Positions 63,983 to 64,000 of a DNA stretch of 64,000 bases are shown here, one piece after another. The position numbers were made by a program, and so were the translations under genes. The stretch is taken from contig CM039123.1 of assembly GCA_022036555.1 (NCBI GenBank), positions 8,619,217 to 8,683,216 on the forward strand, given 5' to 3'. The stretch comes from Microstegium vimineum (lineage: Eukaryota > Streptophyta > Magnoliopsida > Poales > Poaceae). Position 1 is the first letter of the stretch, and every line of letters begins with the position of its first letter. The notes under the pieces were generated by a model. It saw only the letters and a program-made list of their open reading frames with translations, made no database searches and was not told the origin of the DNA.

Positions 63983-64000
63983 GGATCGATGCAAAACCAC

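Overview
The window is plant nuclear DNA, most likely from a grass (Poaceae), and probably panicoid. The grounds are spliced GC-rich genes, a CACTA transposon with TTTGCCGAGTG subterminal repeats, Stowaway MITEs and several large Sireviruses. There is no prokaryotic signal. Only about four cellular genes are present. Nearly everything else is nested transposable elements, many dated relative to each other by clean target-site duplications (TSDs).

Layout. 1-2704: 3' end of a Ty3/gypsy element (Tat-like) with an antisense plant-mobile-domain ORF and a 964-bp 3' LTR. It sits in an intron of the TNPA-like gene of a CACTA element (2705-9375, genes on the minus strand). The CACTA is cut on the right by a Tekay-type chromovirus (9376-20392; 4-kb LTR, extra ORF0, gag-pol, chromodomain, truncated 3' LTR). 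Then come the 5' end of a minus-strand Sirevirus (20393-23509) and the 3' end of a different plus-strand Sirevirus (23510-27131).

27132-29390 is intergenic, with a possible retroposon. The genic island follows: an MFSD5-like molybdate-anion transporter (29391-32259, eight exons, two offsetting homopolymer frameshifts) and a convergent TIM23 gene (33288-33866). Next are a nested Stowaway cluster (34195-34808), a 1.2-kb Mutator-like element with a 9-bp TSD (35913-37147), a Helitron-like terminus (37891), an AT-rich repeat element split by a gypsy solo LTR (40503-43448), a composite plastid insertion (infA joined to petA, 43921-44216), a Stowaway MITE (44529-44783) and an F-box/DUF295 gene (45672-46889).

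47041-61210 is a small Mutator-like element holding a 13.7-kb, very young Sirevirus (47366-61100, TSD GCGCG). This Sirevirus has a 902-codon third ORF preceded by its own promoter-like region. The window ends with a second F-box/DUF295 gene on the minus strand (62684-63982).

Most interesting candidate: the chromovirus ORF0 product begins with a near copy of the histone H3 tail (ARTKRTARKSSG, covering the K4 and K9 contexts). The same element has a chromodomain on its integrase. The unrelated Sirevirus third ORF also begins MARTK and carries a basic nuclear-localisation-like stretch. A second theme is decay: several retroelement reading frames are interrupted by TAG where CAG is expected, which fits deamination of methylated cytosine in the CHG context.
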